A DNA stretch of 64,000 bases from Allobosea sp. BH3 (GCF_025499465.1 NZ_JAIMCA010000002.1:616878-680877), one strand, 5' to 3'. Shown: positions 16,767 through 27,560, counted from the first letter of the stretch. The notes: generated from the letters alone by a model not told the origin. A program made the numbers and translations.

Positions 16767-17735
16767 CTATTTGACGAGGCCGATGGCTCTGAGGATGTCG
16801 CCGACGCGGACCTGTTCCTCCTTGAGGAAGGCGGCGAAAGGCTCGCCGGCGAGATAATAGTCGTCCCAGCCGCGCGCCTTGAGCAGGGCCTTCCACTCGC
16901 CGCTTGCGACCAGACCATCGAAGAGCTTTATCAGTTGCGCCTTCTGATCGGCCGCGATGCCCGGCGCTGCCATGACCGCACGCCAGTTCACGACTTCGAC
17001 GTCGTAGCCGAGTTCCTTGAGCGTGGGGACATCGACGCCTTCGAGACGCTTGCCCGAGGAGATTGCGAGCGCCCGCAGCTTGCCAGCCTTGATCTGGCCC
17101 TCGAACTCGCCGTAGCCGGAAACGCCCGCCGTCACGCGGCCACCGAGCATCGCCGCCAGCGCTTCGCCGCCGCCGGAGAAGGCGACGTAATTGACCTTGC
17201 CGGCATCGGCGCCCGCCACCTTGGTGACGAGCGCGGCAAGAATATGATCGGCGCCGCCCGCCGACCCACCCGCCCAGGTGACGCGCGCCACATCGGCTTT
17301 GATTGCGGCCACGAAGTCCTTCACCGTCTTATGGGGTGACTCCGCTGGCACGACGATGACCAGCGGATCGCCGGTCAGGCGCGCGAGCGGTGTCACTTGG
17401 TCCAGGTTTACGGGCGACTTGTTGGTCAGGATGGCGCCAACCATCGTGATCCCGTTGACCATCAACTGGCTCGGGTCGCCCTTGGCGTTGTTGATGAACT
17501 GCGCCAGCCCGATCGTGCCGCCGGCGCCGGTGACGTTGTTGACCTGCACGCTGCGGACGGCCTTGGTCTCGGTCAGGACCTGCTGGATCGAGCGGGCAGC
17601 ACCGTCCCAGCCACCACCGGGACCGGCCGGCGCCATGATCTTCAGTTCCTGGATCGGCGACTGGGCCAGCGCGAAGCCGGGCGAGATCGAGAGAGCCGCG
17701 ATGCCGGCGGCCAGGAAAACTCTGCGGGTCGTCAT
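16767..17735 (-). CDS. TctC/Bug-type periplasmic binding protein
   Basis: This 322-residue protein of the tripartite tricarboxylate transporter receptor family starts with a signal peptide ([16 protein letters not shown] to ALAQ). Landmarks are [50 protein letters not shown] and [26 protein letters not shown] lies seven bases before the ATG. No TctA or TctB membrane genes are in the window, so it is an orphan receptor, which is common for this family. It sits between an aconitase and a GntR gene, which suggests a tricarboxylate or related acid as ligand. Confidence 0.92.
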   Translation of the reverse strand: MTTRRVFLAAGIAALSISPGFALAQSPIQELKIMAPAGPGGGWDGAARSIQQVLTETKAVRSVQVNNVTGAGGTIGLAQFINNAKGDPSQLMVNGITMVGAILTNKSPVNLDQVTPLARLTGDPLVIVVPAESPHKTVKDFVAAIKADVARVTWAGGSAGGADHILAALVTKVAGADAGKVNYVAFSGGGEALAAMLGGRVTAGVSGYGEFEGQIKAGKLRALAISSGKRLEGVDVPTLKELGYDVEVVNWRAVMAAPGIAADQKAQLIKLFDGLVASGEWKALLKARGWDDYYLAGEPFAAFLKEEQVRVGDILRAIGLVK

Positions 17736-17779
17736 GATGATCCTCCCAAGGATGACAGGTGATCGCGCTTTTGCGCTGT

Positions 17780-20467
17780 TCAGGCGTCCCGCAGGGCTGC
17801 GGGTGGTGTTTCACCGGTTGCGGTGAAAGGCGGTACGGGCGCGGCCAACTGGCGCCCGAGGATCAGGGAAATGATGCCGCCCGCACGCAGCGTCTCGCAT
17901 TCGAGCGCGGTTTCGACGGCGGCCTGCAGAGGCAGGGGCTCGATGCATCCGCCGACACGATGGATGCGGGCTATGACGGCGCTGCGCGGAGCGATTACAT
18001 CGGCCGTAGCTTCAATCTCGATCGTGTCGCCAGGCGCAAGATCCAGCGTCTCCGGCCCGGTCCCGGGAGGAAGCAGCAGAGGCAGAATGCCCATTCCGAT
18101 CAGGTTGGAGCGATGGATACGCTCGAAGCTCTGGGCGATGACCGCATTGACGCCGAGGAGCCCAAGCCCCTTTGCGGCCCAGTCCCGCGACGAGCCCGTG
18201 CCGTAGCGCTCGCCGGCGACGACGACCATCGCATCGCCTGATGCGCGGTAGCGCTCCGCGGCTCGCCAAAGGGACAGGGTCTGGCCGGTCGGGACGTGAA
18301 GGGTCGAGCCTGCCGGCAGGTCCGGGGCAAGGCGGTTTGCCACCGTGCGGTTGGTGAACAGACCGCGCAGCATCACCTCCCAGTTGCCGCGGCGCGAGGC
18401 GTAGACGTTCAGGTCCTTCGGATCCTCACCGCGCTCGACCAGCCATTGCCCGGCTTCGCTGGCGGCTGGGGTCTGCCCGGCCGGAGAGATGTGGTCCGTG
18501 GTGATGTCGTTGCCGAGAACCAGCAGCGGCTGGGCGCGATACCGGCCAAGCCTGTTCGCCTGAATCGCCCGGGCGAAGGGGGGCGGCCGGAGGGCGGTCG
18601 AGGCCGGGTCCCATGGGAAGAGCGGCGAAGATGGTGCATCCAACTCAGCCCAGTGACGGCTTGTCGTGGCTTCGGCAAACGCGCGTTTGAAATCCGCAGG
18701 GTCGAGGGCGAGCGCCAAAGCTGCGTCGATCTCGGCACCGCTCGGCCACAGCTCGGCCAGCGTCACCGCCCTGCCGTCGGCCGTGGAGGCCAATGGGTCA
18801 TGGAGGATATCGCGATCAGCGTCGCCGGCCAGTGCATACGCCACCACAAGCGCGGGCGATGCCAGGAACCCTGCTTCCACCTGGCCATGCACCCGACCGG
18901 GAAAGTTGCGGTTGCCTGACAGAACTGCGACCGGGAGAACCTCATCGGCGCGGACAGCCGCATCCATAGCCGGCAGCAGCGGCCCCGAGTTGCCGATGCA
19001 GGTCGTGCAGCCATAGCCGACGATGCCGAAGCCGAGGGCCTCGAGATCGTCAAGCAATCCCGCCCGCCTGAGATAGCGCTCCGCGGCGGGCGAACCCGGT
19101 GCCAGTGACGTCTTGACCCATGCCGGTGGCTTCAGCCCAAGACGGCGTGCTTTGCGGGCGACCAGCCCGGCCGCCACGACGAGGCGGGGATCAGAGGTGT
19201 TGGTGCAGCTGGTGATCGCCGCAAGGGCGACGGGAAAGCGCGGCAGAGAGGCGGATGGCGCTTCGGGCTGCGGCATCGCGATCAGGGCCGGCGCCACAGC
19301 CCCGGGAGCGAGCAGATCCTGCGGGCGTCGCGGCCCGGCGAGGCTGATGGCTATCGCGGCGAGGTCGATCTCGACGATGTCGGTGTAGCGGGGCTGCGCC
19401 TGCGGATCGAACCAGAGCTGCTGCTCCTTCGCATAAGCCTCGACCAGAGCGATCTGTTCCGATGAACGGCCCGTTTGCGCCAGATACGCCAGCGTCGCGT
19501 CGTCGATCGGGAAATAGCCGGTCGAGGCGCCGAATTCCGGGGTCATGTTCGCGACCACGGAGCGCTCGCCCGCAGACAGGCTGGACACGCCGGGCCCGAA
19601 GAACTCGACGAACGCACCGGTAACATTCCGGGCCCGGAGCCGCTGCGTCACTGTCAGCGCGAGATCGGTCGCACTGACTCCCTCGCGCAGCCGGTTTGTC
19701 AGGCGCACGCCGATGACGTCGGGAATCCGCATCATGACCGGCATGCCGAACATGACGCTCTCGGCCTCGAGCCCGCCGACGCCCCACCCGAGTACGCCGA
19801 TACCATTGATCATCGGCGTGTGGCTGTCGGTACCGATCAGCGTGTCGGGCATCGCCCAGAGCCGGCCGTCGATCCAGCGCGAGGTCACGACGGTCGCGAG
19901 CTGCTCCAGGTTGATCGTGTGCATGATGCCGGTGCCCGGCGGATGCACACAAACGCCGTCAAGCGCCTGCGTCGCCCACTTCAAGAAGCGATAGCGCTCG
20001 CCGTTCCGGCGATATTCGCGCTTCAGGTTGACACCCATGGCGTCCGGCGAGGCCGAAAGATCGACACCCAGCGAGTGGTCGACAGACACATCCACCGGCA
20101 GAACCGGGCTGAGGCGCTCTGGATCCCTGCCCGCCGCAGCAATGGCGTCGCGCATAGCCGCGACATCCACCAGCGCCGGCGTGCATGTCGTGTCGTGCAT
20201 CAGAACACGGCCCGGCTGAAAAGCGATCTCCGCCACCGAGGTCCCGTCTACGAGCCAGCCGCGAAGGGCCCTCATGGCCTGATCCCGCTCGTGGTCGCCC
20301 GTGAGCTCGCGCAGCACGTTTTCGGCGATGATCCGCAAGACGTGCGGCATCCGGCAGAAATCGTCGCCGAACGCGGCCCTCAAATCGGCGACGACATAGA
20401 CGCCGCCCGCGAGGCGCGCAGTTCGACACGGCGATGCATATGACCGGCTCATACACGATATATGCAT
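17780..20467 (-). CDS. acnA: Aconitate hydratase, AcnA-like
   Basis: This 895-residue protein has the AcnA length and domain order. The [4Fe-4S] ligands are C421 (SCTNTS), C487 and C490 (GCTTCIGN). Other landmarks are [34 protein letters not shown] and, in the swivel domain, [16 protein letters not shown]. The enzyme interconverts citrate and isocitrate through aconitate, or acts on a related acid. The start is uncertain: ATG at 20467 or at 20452, neither with a clear ribosome site. Because it is joined to a TctC gene (44 bp) and a GntR gene, it looks like a catabolic paralogue rather than the housekeeping copy. Confidence 0.88.
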   Translation of the reverse strand: MHISCMSRSYASPCRTARLAGGVYVVADLRAAFGDDFCRMPHVLRIIAENVLRELTGDHERDQAMRALRGWLVDGTSVAEIAFQPGRVLMHDTTCTPALVDVAAMRDAIAAAGRDPERLSPVLPVDVSVDHSLGVDLSASPDAMGVNLKREYRRNGERYRFLKWATQALDGVCVHPPGTGIMHTINLEQLATVVTSRWIDGRLWAMPDTLIGTDSHTPMINGIGVLGWGVGGLEAESVMFGMPVMMRIPDVIGVRLTNRLREGVSATDLALTVTQRLRARNVTGAFVEFFGPGVSSLSAGERSVVANMTPEFGASTGYFPIDDATLAYLAQTGRSSEQIALVEAYAKEQQLWFDPQAQPRYTDIVEIDLAAIAISLAGPRRPQDLLAPGAVAPALIAMPQPEAPSASLPRFPVALAAITSCTNTSDPRLVVAAGLVARKARRLGLKPPAWVKTSLAPGSPAAERYLRRAGLLDDLEALGFGIVGYGCTTCIGNSGPLLPAMDAAVRADEVLPVAVLSGNRNFPGRVHGQVEAGFLASPALVVAYALAGDADRDILHDPLASTADGRAVTLAELWPSGAEIDAALALALDPADFKRAFAEATTSRHWAELDAPSSPLFPWDPASTALRPPPFARAIQANRLGRYRAQPLLVLGNDITTDHISPAGQTPAASEAGQWLVERGEDPKDLNVYASRRGNWEVMLRGLFTNRTVANRLAPDLPAGSTLHVPTGQTLSLWRAAERYRASGDAMVVVAGERYGTGSSRDWAAKGLGLLGVNAVIAQSFERIHRSNLIGMGILPLLLPPGTGPETLDLAPGDTIEIEATADVIAPRSAVIARIHRVGGCIEPLPLQAAVETALECETLRAGGIISLILGRQLAAPVPPFTATGETPPAALRDA

Positions 20468-20468
20468 A
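20461..20468. promoter_or_regulatory. Short palindrome at the aconitase start
   Basis: TATGCATA is a perfect 8-base palindrome that overlaps the first possible start codon of the aconitase gene, within an AT-rich patch (20455-20510). It could be the operator of the GntR regulator at the end of this operon. The site is short, so the call is weak. Confidence 0.25.
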
Positions 20469-20517
20469 ATAACGACAATAAATGCAATATGAGACGCTAT
20501 TGCGTTCGATGTGCGCG

Positions 20518-20628
20518 GTCACGGCCACGCTCAAGGCCCTGGAACGCGAGAACCGGGATTTGCCTCAAGCCAATAAGGTACTGAGCACGGCATCAGCGCA
20601 TTCTGCCCAGGCGGGGTTCGACCGCCGA
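20518..20628 (+). pseudogene. Remnant of an IS3-family transposase OrfA
   Basis: The frame starting near 20482 contains LKALERENRDLPQANKVLST followed by ASAHSAQAGFDRR. This closely resembles the C-terminal leucine-zipper end of IS3-family OrfA proteins, which typically read LERENRELRQANEIL then KASAYFAQAELDRR. The HTH part upstream and any OrfB downstream are missing. The surrounding 20468-20806 has no other recognisable gene. It is a relic of an insertion between the aconitase and nap operons. Confidence 0.7.
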
Positions 20629-20806
20629 CACGGGCCGGGAAGGAAGGTTCCGTCGTGGCGGGGCACAGGTGTTGCTACCCCTGTTACCAACGCGCCGAAG
20701 GCTGCCTGGGAGCGACCATTCCGGCTTCAGGTCGGTGCCGCTCAGATCAGCGGCGATCTGCGGGTCTCACTCCCGCTCCAGCGCGCCCGGAAGCATCGCG
20801 GATGGC

Positions 20807-21520
20807 TCAGTTCTTCTCGATCTCCGCGAGATAGGTCCGCACCGCGCGCTCGGGCCCATGCCAGGAGGCGCTGCCCTTGCCCTGCAGTTCAGGCGCGTCC
20901 TTCCAGCCCGGCTCGATCCCCCTCATGTCCGGCAACAGGTGGGCGATGCCCTTGTGGCAGTCGATGCAGGTCTTCTCGCCCGTCGTCAGGAAGCGCCCGT
21001 GAATCTCGGCTGCGCGGCGCGTCTGCTTGGTGAAGTCCATCGCCACGGAGGAGTGGCAGTTCCGGCATTCGAGCGAGTCGTTCGCCTTGAGCCGCGCCCA
21101 TTCGTGCTTGGCGAGTTCCAGCCGCAGGTTGAGAAACTTCTCCCGCGTCGAGATCGTGCCGAAGATCTTGCCCCAGACCTCCTTGGAGGCCTGCATCTTG
21201 CGGGCGATCTTGTCGGTCCAGTTATGCGGCACATGGCAGTCCGGGCAGGTCGCGCGCACGCCCGAGCGATTCGAGAAATGCACCGTCGACTGCAGCTCCT
21301 GATAGACGTTGTCGCGCATCTCGTGACAGGAGGTGCAGAACTTCTCGGTGTTGGTGATCTCCAGCGCCGTGTTGAAGCCGCCCCAGAAGAGCACGCCGCC
21401 AACGAAGCCGCCGAGCGTCAGCACACCGAGCGGCAAATAGGTGCTGGGCCGGCTGATGATGCGCCAGAAGCGCACCACGATGTCCCAGCACCAGAGGACG
21501 AAGGATTTGAGGCTGGCCAT
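20807..21520 (-). CDS. napC: Periplasmic nitrate reductase tetrahaem quinol dehydrogenase NapC
   Basis: This 237-residue NapC/NirT-family protein has one N-terminal membrane anchor (about residues 28-48). Four haem-binding motifs follow: CTSCH at 62-66, CPDCH at 92-96, CRNCH at 152-156 and CIDCH at 185-189. It takes electrons from quinol in the membrane and passes them to the NapAB complex in the periplasm. It is the last gene of napEFDABC and follows napB by 12 bp. Confidence 0.97.
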   Translation of the reverse strand: MASLKSFVLWCWDIVVRFWRIISRPSTYLPLGVLTLGGFVGGVLFWGGFNTALEITNTEKFCTSCHEMRDNVYQELQSTVHFSNRSGVRATCPDCHVPHNWTDKIARKMQASKEVWGKIFGTISTREKFLNLRLELAKHEWARLKANDSLECRNCHSSVAMDFTKQTRRAAEIHGRFLTTGEKTCIDCHKGIAHLLPDMRGIEPGWKDAPELQGKGSASWHGPERAVRTYLAEIEKN

Positions 21521-21532
21521 GACGCGTTCCGC

Positions 21533-22000
21533 CTAAGGCTTCCGGCCAATGTCTTTGGCGTCCTGGAACCGATTCAGGACGAGCGGCGCGACATCTGTCT
21601 GCTGGACGTGGCAGGCCGTGCAGAAATAGCGTCGCGGCGTCACATCGGAGAGCACCTGCCCGTCACGGTCCTGGAAATGGGTGACGCTGATCATCGGCGC
21701 GCCCGAACCCTCGGTGAATTCGCGCTTGTGACAGTCCATGCAGCGGTTGGTGTTGAGCGTGAGCTGGTAGCCGTCGATGGAATGCGGGATCACCGGCGGC
21801 TGCTCCGGATAGTTCCGCATCCGCTTGACGTCGTCGACGATGGGCCGGCCGAGCGCAGGCACTTTGTCGAGCGCCATCGGATCGGCCGTCCCGGTCAGGC
21901 GCGGCACGATCTTCACCGGCGCCCCCTCCTGAGAGACGGCACCGAAGGCGAGGACGAGGCTGGCCGCCAGGGCCGCCCCGAGCAAGGTCCACGAGCGCAT
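21533..22000 (-). CDS. napB: Periplasmic nitrate reductase dihaem cytochrome NapB
   Basis: This 155-residue protein has a signal peptide (about residues 1-23) and two haem motifs, CMDCH at 87-91 and CTACH at 127-131. Additional histidines (VIPHSIDGY, VTHFQDRDG) are positioned as axial ligands. NapB is the electron-transfer partner of NapA in the periplasm. The start ATG at 22000 shares one base with the napA stop (TGATG), so translation is coupled. Confidence 0.96.
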   Translation of the reverse strand: MRSWTLLGAALAASLVLAFGAVSQEGAPVKIVPRLTGTADPMALDKVPALGRPIVDDVKRMRNYPEQPPVIPHSIDGYQLTLNTNRCMDCHKREFTEGSGAPMISVTHFQDRDGQVLSDVTPRRYFCTACHVQQTDVAPLVLNRFQDAKDIGRKP

Positions 22001-24501
22001 CAGCCCGAGACCGGAACGATCTTGACCGCGCATTTCTTGAAATCCGTCTGCTTGGAAATCGGATCGGTGGCGTCGAGCGTCGTCTTGTTGATGAGCTGGC
22101 TGGCGTCGAACCAGGGCACGAAGACCACGCCGGGCGGCATGCGGTTGCGGCCGCGCGTCTCGACGCGCGTGCGCATCTCGCCACGGCGCGAGATGATCGT
22201 GATCTCGGCGCCCTGGTTGAGTCCGCGCTTGCGCGCATCCTCGGGGTGCATGAAGCAGCGCGCGCCCGGGAAGGCCTTGTAGAGCTCCGGCACGCGCATG
22301 GTCATCGAGCCGGAATGCCAATGCTCCAGCACGCGGCCGGTGACGAGCCAGAGATCGTATTCGTTGTCGGGCGATTCCGCCGGCGGCTCGTAAGGCACCG
22401 CGATGATGCGGGCCTTGCCGTCCTTGTTGCCGTAGAACTCGACGCCCTTGCCGGGCTTGACGTAAGGGTCGAGCCCCTCGCGGTAGCGCCAGAGCGTCTC
22501 CTTGCCGTCCACGACAGGCCAGCGCAGGCCGCGCACCTCGTGATAGAGGTCATAAGGCCCGAGATCGTGGCCGTGGCCGCGGCCGAAGCCGGCATATTCC
22601 TCGAACAGCCCCTTCTGGACATAGAAGCCGAAATGCTTCGACTCGACATTGTCGTATTCGGGGCTGATCTCGCTCGCCGGGAAGCGGTCGACCTGCCCGT
22701 TGCGGAACAGCACGTCGAACAGCGTCTTGCCCTTGTAGTTCGGGTTGGCCTCGAGGGTCTCGGCCGGCCAGACCTCGTCGGTGGTGAAGCGCTTCGAGAA
22801 CTCCATCATCTGCCAGAGATCGGAGCGGCCCTCGCCCGGCGCCTGGACGAGCTGGTGCCAGACATGGGTGCGTCGCTCGGCGTTGCCGTAGGCGCCCTCC
22901 TTCTCGACCCACATCGCGGCGGGCAGGATGAGGTCGGCGGCCAGCGCCGTCACCGTCGGATAGGCATCCGAAACGACGATGAAGTTCTCCGGGTTGCGAT
23001 AGCCGAGATACGTCTCGTTGCTGCTGTTCGGCGCAGCCTGAAGATTGTTGTTGGTCTGCACCCAGTAGAAATTCAGCTTGCCGTCCTTGAGCATCCGGTC
23101 CTGCTCGACAGCGTGATATCCGGGCTTCTCCGGGATGATCCCGTGCGGAATGCGCCAGATCTCCTCGGCATGCTTGCGATGCTCGGGATTGACGACCGTC
23201 ATGTCGGCCGGCAGGCGGTGGGCGAAGGTGCCGACCTCGCGCGCCGTGCCGCAGGCCGAAGGCTGGCCGGTGAGCGAGAACGGGCTGTTGCCGGGCTCCG
23301 AGATCTTGCCTGTCAGCAGATGCAGATTGTAGACGAGCTGGTTCGCCCAGACGCCGCGTACATGCTGGTTGAAGCCCATGGTCCAGAGCGAGACGACCTT
23401 GCGCTTCGGATCGGCATAAAGCTCCGCGAGCTGCTGCAGGAAGCCGGGCTCGACGCCGGTGAGGGCCGAGACCTTCTCCAGCGTGTAGTCCTTCACGAAG
23501 GCGGCATAGGCCTCGAAGTCGATCGGCGAGATCGCAGCCGGATCGGCGGCCTTCCTGGCCTTGATCTCGCGGGGATCGTCCGGCCGGAGACCGTAGCCGA
23601 TCTCCGTCGCCCCCTTCACGAAGGTGGTGTGCTTGTCGACGAAGTCCTTGTTCACCCGTCCGGTCGAGATGATGTGGTTCGCGATGTAGTTCAGGATCGC
23701 GAGGTCGGTGCCCGGCTTGAACACGATCGGGATGTCGGCGAGTTCCGAGCTGCGGTGCGTGAAGGTCGAGAGCACCGCCACCTTGACGTGCGGCTGGCCG
23801 AGCCGCCGATCGGCGACCCGGGTCCACAGGATCGGGTGCATCTCCGCCATGTTCGAGCCCCAGAGCACGAAGGCGTCGGTGTTCTCGAAATCGTCGTAGC
23901 AGCCCATCGGCTCGTCCATGCCGAAGGTGCGCATGAAGGCGTAGGCGGCAGACGCCATGCAGTGGCGGGCGTTGGGGTCGAGATTGTTCGAGCGGAAGCC
24001 GGCCCGCATCAGCTTGGTCGCGGCATAGCCCTCGAAGATCGTCCACTGGCCGGAGCCGAACATGCCGAGCGCCGTCGGCCCCTTGGCCTTGAGCGTCGCC
24101 TTGGCCTTGGCGGCCATGGTGTCGAAGGCCTCGCTCCAGGAGACCGGCGTGAACTCGCCGTCCTTGGCGTAGACGCCGTTCTTCTTGCGCAGCAGGGGCT
24201 GGGTCAGCCGGTCGCTGCCATACATGATCTTGGAGAGGAAGTAGCCCTTGATGCAGTTGAGGCCGCGGTTGACGTCGGCCTTCATGTCGCCATGCGTGGC
24301 GATGACCTTGCCTTCCTTGACGCCGACCATCACGCCGCATCCGGTGCCGCAGAAGCGGCACGGCGCCTTCGACCATTTGATCTGCAGGCTGTCGACGCCG
24401 CCCGAAACCGGCTGGGCCTCGGCCGGGACGCTCATATTGGCGGCGAGCGCGGCGACACCGGCCGCCTGCGCCTTCAGCATCTCGCGACGAGACAGGGTCA
24501 T
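22000..24501 (-). CDS. napA: Periplasmic nitrate reductase catalytic subunit NapA
   Basis: This 833-residue molybdoenzyme of the Mo-bis-MGD family reduces nitrate to nitrite in the periplasm. The N-terminus is a Tat signal (SRREMLK). The [4Fe-4S] cluster ligands are C48, C51, C55 and C83, and the molybdenum-ligand cysteine is C181 in NARHCMASA. The length matches the family (about 830). The start overlaps the napD stop by ATGA. NapD binds the Tat signal during cofactor insertion. Confidence 0.98.
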   Translation of the reverse strand: MTLSRREMLKAQAAGVAALAANMSVPAEAQPVSGGVDSLQIKWSKAPCRFCGTGCGVMVGVKEGKVIATHGDMKADVNRGLNCIKGYFLSKIMYGSDRLTQPLLRKKNGVYAKDGEFTPVSWSEAFDTMAAKAKATLKAKGPTALGMFGSGQWTIFEGYAATKLMRAGFRSNNLDPNARHCMASAAYAFMRTFGMDEPMGCYDDFENTDAFVLWGSNMAEMHPILWTRVADRRLGQPHVKVAVLSTFTHRSSELADIPIVFKPGTDLAILNYIANHIISTGRVNKDFVDKHTTFVKGATEIGYGLRPDDPREIKARKAADPAAISPIDFEAYAAFVKDYTLEKVSALTGVEPGFLQQLAELYADPKRKVVSLWTMGFNQHVRGVWANQLVYNLHLLTGKISEPGNSPFSLTGQPSACGTAREVGTFAHRLPADMTVVNPEHRKHAEEIWRIPHGIIPEKPGYHAVEQDRMLKDGKLNFYWVQTNNNLQAAPNSSNETYLGYRNPENFIVVSDAYPTVTALAADLILPAAMWVEKEGAYGNAERRTHVWHQLVQAPGEGRSDLWQMMEFSKRFTTDEVWPAETLEANPNYKGKTLFDVLFRNGQVDRFPASEISPEYDNVESKHFGFYVQKGLFEEYAGFGRGHGHDLGPYDLYHEVRGLRWPVVDGKETLWRYREGLDPYVKPGKGVEFYGNKDGKARIIAVPYEPPAESPDNEYDLWLVTGRVLEHWHSGSMTMRVPELYKAFPGARCFMHPEDARKRGLNQGAEITIISRRGEMRTRVETRGRNRMPPGVVFVPWFDASQLINKTTLDATDPISKQTDFKKCAVKIVPVSG

Positions 24502-24785
24502 GGTTCCACTCCAGGGTCGTCGAGGGTTGCGAGATCCTCGACCTGCTCGAACACCATGTTGGCCGAGAGCACGCCGTCCATCAGGCCGATGGCGGCCAGC
24601 CGATCGCCGATCTGGCCGGTGCTCGCGCCTTCCAGCACGATGACGATCTTGCCGTTCTCGACGCGATGCACCTCGGTCTCGGGCAGAGCGCGGATGCCGG
24701 CGAGCACGGCGTCGACATGCGCCGGCAGCGCCGAGACGACGGCGCTCGATATGTGATGGAAGCGCGGGCCCGGTCGATCAGCCAT
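24498..24785 (-). CDS. napD: NapD chaperone for NapA maturation
   Basis: This 95-residue small protein has the NapD ferredoxin-like fold pattern: [20 protein letters not shown], then [11 protein letters not shown]. NapD binds the Tat signal peptide of NapA and holds back export until the cofactor is in place. The start at 24785 overlaps the end of napF by eight bases, and its end overlaps napA by four. Longer in-frame versions only cover napF. Confidence 0.93.
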   Translation of the reverse strand: MADRPGPRFHHISSAVVSALPAHVDAVLAGIRALPETEVHRVENGKIVIVLEGASTGQIGDRLAAIGLMDGVLSANMVFEQVEDLATLDDPGVEP

Positions 24786-25287
24786 GGGCCACCTCCGGGA
24801 TGCGGGGCGACACAGCGACGGCCTGTGCGGGGCAGGAGGCGATGCAGGCGCCACAGCCGCTGCAGCGGTCACTCGCCAGTTCGGGCAAGGCGGGCCCGCC
24901 GAGCCGATGGCGGAAGCGGATCGCGCTTTCCGGACAGGCATCGCCGCAGCTCTGGCAGACGATGCCGCGGCCGGCGAAGCATGCGGGGCCGATCACGGCG
25001 ACATGCTCGAAGGCCGCGATGGCGCGGTCAAAGACCGGCTCCGGGCAGGCATCGGCACAGGCGCCGCAGAAGCTGCATTCGTTGGCGGAGAAATCGAGCG
25101 CGGGCCGGCCGGCCGCGTCGAGCGCGATGATGTGCTGCGGACAGGCGGGCACGCAGGCGCCGCAACCCGTGCAAGCCGCAGCGACCGATGCGGCGCGCGT
25201 CCAGGGCGGAGAAACGCTGTCGGAGGGCACATGGCGCCTGCCGGTCAGGAAGCCGCGGCGCGAGAGATCGACGGTGTTGCGATCCAT
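24778..25287 (-). CDS. napF: Ferredoxin-type protein NapF
   Basis: This 169-residue cytoplasmic iron-sulfur protein has cysteine groups at 39/42/45/49, 71/74/77/81, 111/114/118 and 142/145/148/152. At least three form classical CxxCxxCxxxCP [4Fe-4S] sites. The N-terminus SRRGFLTGRR looks twin-arginine-like, as in many NapF proteins. NapF helps mature NapA. It follows napE by 10 bp. Confidence 0.94.
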   Translation of the reverse strand: MDRNTVDLSRRGFLTGRRHVPSDSVSPPWTRAASVAAACTGCGACVPACPQHIIALDAAGRPALDFSANECSFCGACADACPEPVFDRAIAAFEHVAVIGPACFAGRGIVCQSCGDACPESAIRFRHRLGGPALPELASDRCSGCGACIASCPAQAVAVSPRIPEVAHG

Positions 25288-25297
25288 GACCAGGCCC

Positions 25298-25492
25298 TCA
25301 ATGCGGAGGGCCGGGAGGGCCGAGGATGATCTGGGACATCCAGACCAGGAAGCCGTAGCCGCCCACGATCCCGACCGCGACGATCGGCCAGATCAGCACT
25401 GCCAGCGTCAGGAAAGCCAAAAACTCGGCTCGCCTGGTCGGCTTTTCGGGAGCGGGTTCCGATCCGCTCCGGCCTACGGTCTCGGTCGCCAT
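25298..25492 (-). CDS. napE: NapE small membrane protein
   Basis: This 64-residue protein has one hydrophobic segment (about residues 22-52, AEFLAFLTLAVLIWPIVAV) and a short polar tail, as in NapE proteins of alphaproteobacteria. It is the first gene of the nap operon. Its exact role is not known in the family. Confidence 0.88.
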   Translation of the reverse strand: MATETVGRSGSEPAPEKPTRRAEFLAFLTLAVLIWPIVAVGIVGGYGFLVWMSQIILGPPGPPH

Positions 25493-25623
25493 CTCCGGTC
25501 CCTTCGCGCGCGGGCGGTCACAAATCGCGCCGTCGCCAGATTAGAGATCGACTAAGGAGGATAAGGAGTCCTGCTGTATTGTCCAGCATCTCCACACTGA
25601 AATGCCGCTTTTCTAAGCACCGT

Positions 25624-25637
25624 TTGACATAGCGCAA
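25624..25637. promoter_or_regulatory. FNR/FixK-type box before the nap operon
   Basis: TTGACATAGCGCAA fits the TTG(A/C)-N6-(T/G)CAA pattern of FixK/FNR-type boxes. It lies 132 bp upstream of the napE start. This agrees with oxygen-limited induction of nap genes in rhizobia. The rest of 25493-25775 contains no other recognisable gene. Confidence 0.6.
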
Positions 25638-25775
25638 ATCTGGCACGCGACGGCTTGCAATTCGTGACGCCGCCGCAGAAAAAGCTAGGTCAGGTCGCGA
25701 GCGTGCGCGGAGCGCCGGTGTCCCGTAGGCCTGCTCGACATCAGCAGAAAAGCCGTGGCGTTCAACCCGGAGACG

Positions 25776-26429
25776 TCAGGCCTGCTCGCCGACCAAAGGC
25801 ACGAACGAGACGGCCCCGAGATCCGTCGTCAGAGAGTCGGCCGCCCCGCATCGCGTGATCTTGAGCAGCCTCTGATGCCCATCGTGGCGGCCAACGGGAA
25901 TGATCAGCCTCCCACCTGAGACAAGCTGCTCCTTCAGCGCCTCAGGCACCTTTGGCGCGCCTGCCGAAACCAGGATCACATCGAAGGGCGCCGCCTCCGG
26001 CCAACCGCGCGTGCCGTCGCCGCAGCGCAGTTCGATGTTGTCGCAGCCGAGGCGCTTCAGGCGGCGCCGCGCCTCCTCCGCAAGCGAGCGGTGGCGCTCG
26101 ATGGCGAAGACGCGGGCGACGAGCCGGCCGAGCACGGCGGCGGCATAGCCGGAGCCGGCGCCGACCTCCAGCGCGACGTCGCCGACCTTCGTCTCGGCGG
26201 CCTCCATCATCAGGGCGACGACATAGGGCTGCGAGATAGTCTGGCCCTCGCCGATGGTCAGAGGAGCGTCCTCGAAGGCCAACTCCTCATAGCCCTCGGC
26301 GACGAAGGCCTCGCGCGGCACCTGCCGCATGGCGTCGAGGAGGCGCGGATCGCGCACGCCGCGGCCGGCGATCTGCGTCTCGACCATATGCGCACGAGCC
26401 CGCTCGAAATCGGCCTTTCCCAGCGCCAT
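25776..26429 (-). CDS. pcm: Protein-L-isoaspartate O-methyltransferase
   Basis: This 217-residue SAM-dependent methyltransferase repairs isoaspartyl residues in damaged proteins. The conserved GEGQTISQPYVVALM motif lies at residues 61-75 and the SAM-binding motif LEVGAGSGYAAAVL at 87-100. The RLIIPVGRHDGHQRL strand near the end is also typical. The start at 26429 has GGAG just upstream and gives the normal family length. The gene is convergent with nothing nearby and divergent from the L,D-transpeptidase gene. Confidence 0.95.
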   Translation of the reverse strand: MALGKADFERARAHMVETQIAGRGVRDPRLLDAMRQVPREAFVAEGYEELAFEDAPLTIGEGQTISQPYVVALMMEAAETKVGDVALEVGAGSGYAAAVLGRLVARVFAIERHRSLAEEARRRLKRLGCDNIELRCGDGTRGWPEAAPFDVILVSAGAPKVPEALKEQLVSGGRLIIPVGRHDGHQRLLKITRCGAADSLTTDLGAVSFVPLVGEQA

Positions 26430-26563
26430 CGCTCCACCCCGCACGACGCCCCCGGCCCTGGCTGCGCGAGGATAACGCACAGTGAAGGCTGTTCCGCGGC
26501 GAGCGCCCGCCGGAACTTTCAGGGCCCGTCAGCCGTATATCTGCCGAGTTGGAGCCCTCGTCG

Positions 26564-27556
26564 ATGATTTTTCCCGGTCTGCGCATCACGATTTCAGCCC
26601 TTCTGGCCATGTCCGCGACCCTCGCGCCGCTTCCGGCGTTCGCGCTTTCGGGCGCGGAGATCGACAGCGCTCGCTTCGAGGCGAACAAGCCTCGCAAGGA
26701 CAAGGGCATCGATCCCTTCATCGTGAAGGCGCAGGTTCTTCTCAGCCGGCGCAGCATTTCGCCCGGCGTCATCGACGGACGTGACGGCGACAATTTCCGC
26801 AAGGCGATCGCCCAGTTCCGCCGGCAGGAGCAGCTCGGCGAGGGCGACCAGATCGACCAGCAGACGTGGCAGCGCCTTGGCGGCGAGGATGCACAGAGCA
26901 TCGTCATCGAGTACCGGGTCTCGAAGAAGGATGCGGCCTACGACTTCGCCGAACGCATCCCGAAGGACTATGCGAAGCAGGCGAAGATGAAGCGCCTATC
27001 CTATACCAGCCCGGCGGAAATGTTCGGGGAGCGCTTCCACATGAGCGAGGAATTGCTCAAGGCGCTGAACCCGGACGGGCGCTTCGACGAGGCCGATGCC
27101 GCGATCTCCGTCGTCTCGGCGCAACGCTCGCCGGAGAAGGGCAGCGCCCGGCGCATCGACGTCGTCAAGAGCACCGGCATGGCGGTCGTCTTCGGCGAGA
27201 ACGACGCCATCCTCGCCAGCTACCCCGCGACGATCGGCAGCGAGGACATGCCCTCGCTCTCGGGCGAGCACAAGGTCGCGCGGATCGCCCGGAATCCGGA
27301 CTATACATACAACCCCGAGGAGAATTTCCAGCAGGGCCAGAACACCGAGATCATGCGCCTGCCGCCGGGACCGAACGGCCCGGTGGGCACGGTCTGGATT
27401 GCGCTGTCTCAGCCCACCTTCGGCATCCACGGGACGCCCGAGCCTTCGAAGGTCAGCAAGACGAGCTCGCATGGCTGCGTGCGGCTGACCAACTGGGATG
27501 CCGAGGAACTGGCCGAGCTGCTGCGTCCGGGCGTGCCCGTGCGGTTCCTGGATTGA
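26564..27556 (+). CDS. L,D-transpeptidase with peptidoglycan-binding domain
   Basis: This 330-residue exported protein has a signal peptide (residues 1-28, ending AFA-LS). A peptidoglycan-binding-like helical region lies at about residues 50-105. A YkuD catalytic domain lies at about 195-330, with H289 in FGIHGTPEP and the nucleophile in SHGCVRL (C305). Such enzymes make 3-3 cross-links in peptidoglycan or attach proteins to it. The ATG at 26564 is preferred over an upstream in-frame TTG. The next gene starts four bases after the stop, so the two are probably co-transcribed. Confidence 0.93.
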   Translation: MIFPGLRITISALLAMSATLAPLPAFALSGAEIDSARFEANKPRKDKGIDPFIVKAQVLLSRRSISPGVIDGRDGDNFRKAIAQFRRQEQLGEGDQIDQQTWQRLGGEDAQSIVIEYRVSKKDAAYDFAERIPKDYAKQAKMKRLSYTSPAEMFGERFHMSEELLKALNPDGRFDEADAAISVVSAQRSPEKGSARRIDVVKSTGMAVVFGENDAILASYPATIGSEDMPSLSGEHKVARIARNPDYTYNPEENFQQGQNTEIMRLPPGPNGPVGTVWIALSQPTFGIHGTPEPSKVSKTSSHGCVRLTNWDAEELAELLRPGVPVRFLD

Positions 27557-27560
27557 CGCC

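Noticed and set aside
20629..21033. Continuation of the frame after the IS3 OrfA remnant
   Set aside because: Similarity ends near 20628; the rest overlaps napC antisense and has no recognisable sequence.
22246..24756. 836-residue open frame antisense to napA
   Set aside because: It is a shadow of the NapA codons; NapA is complete with all cofactor ligands.
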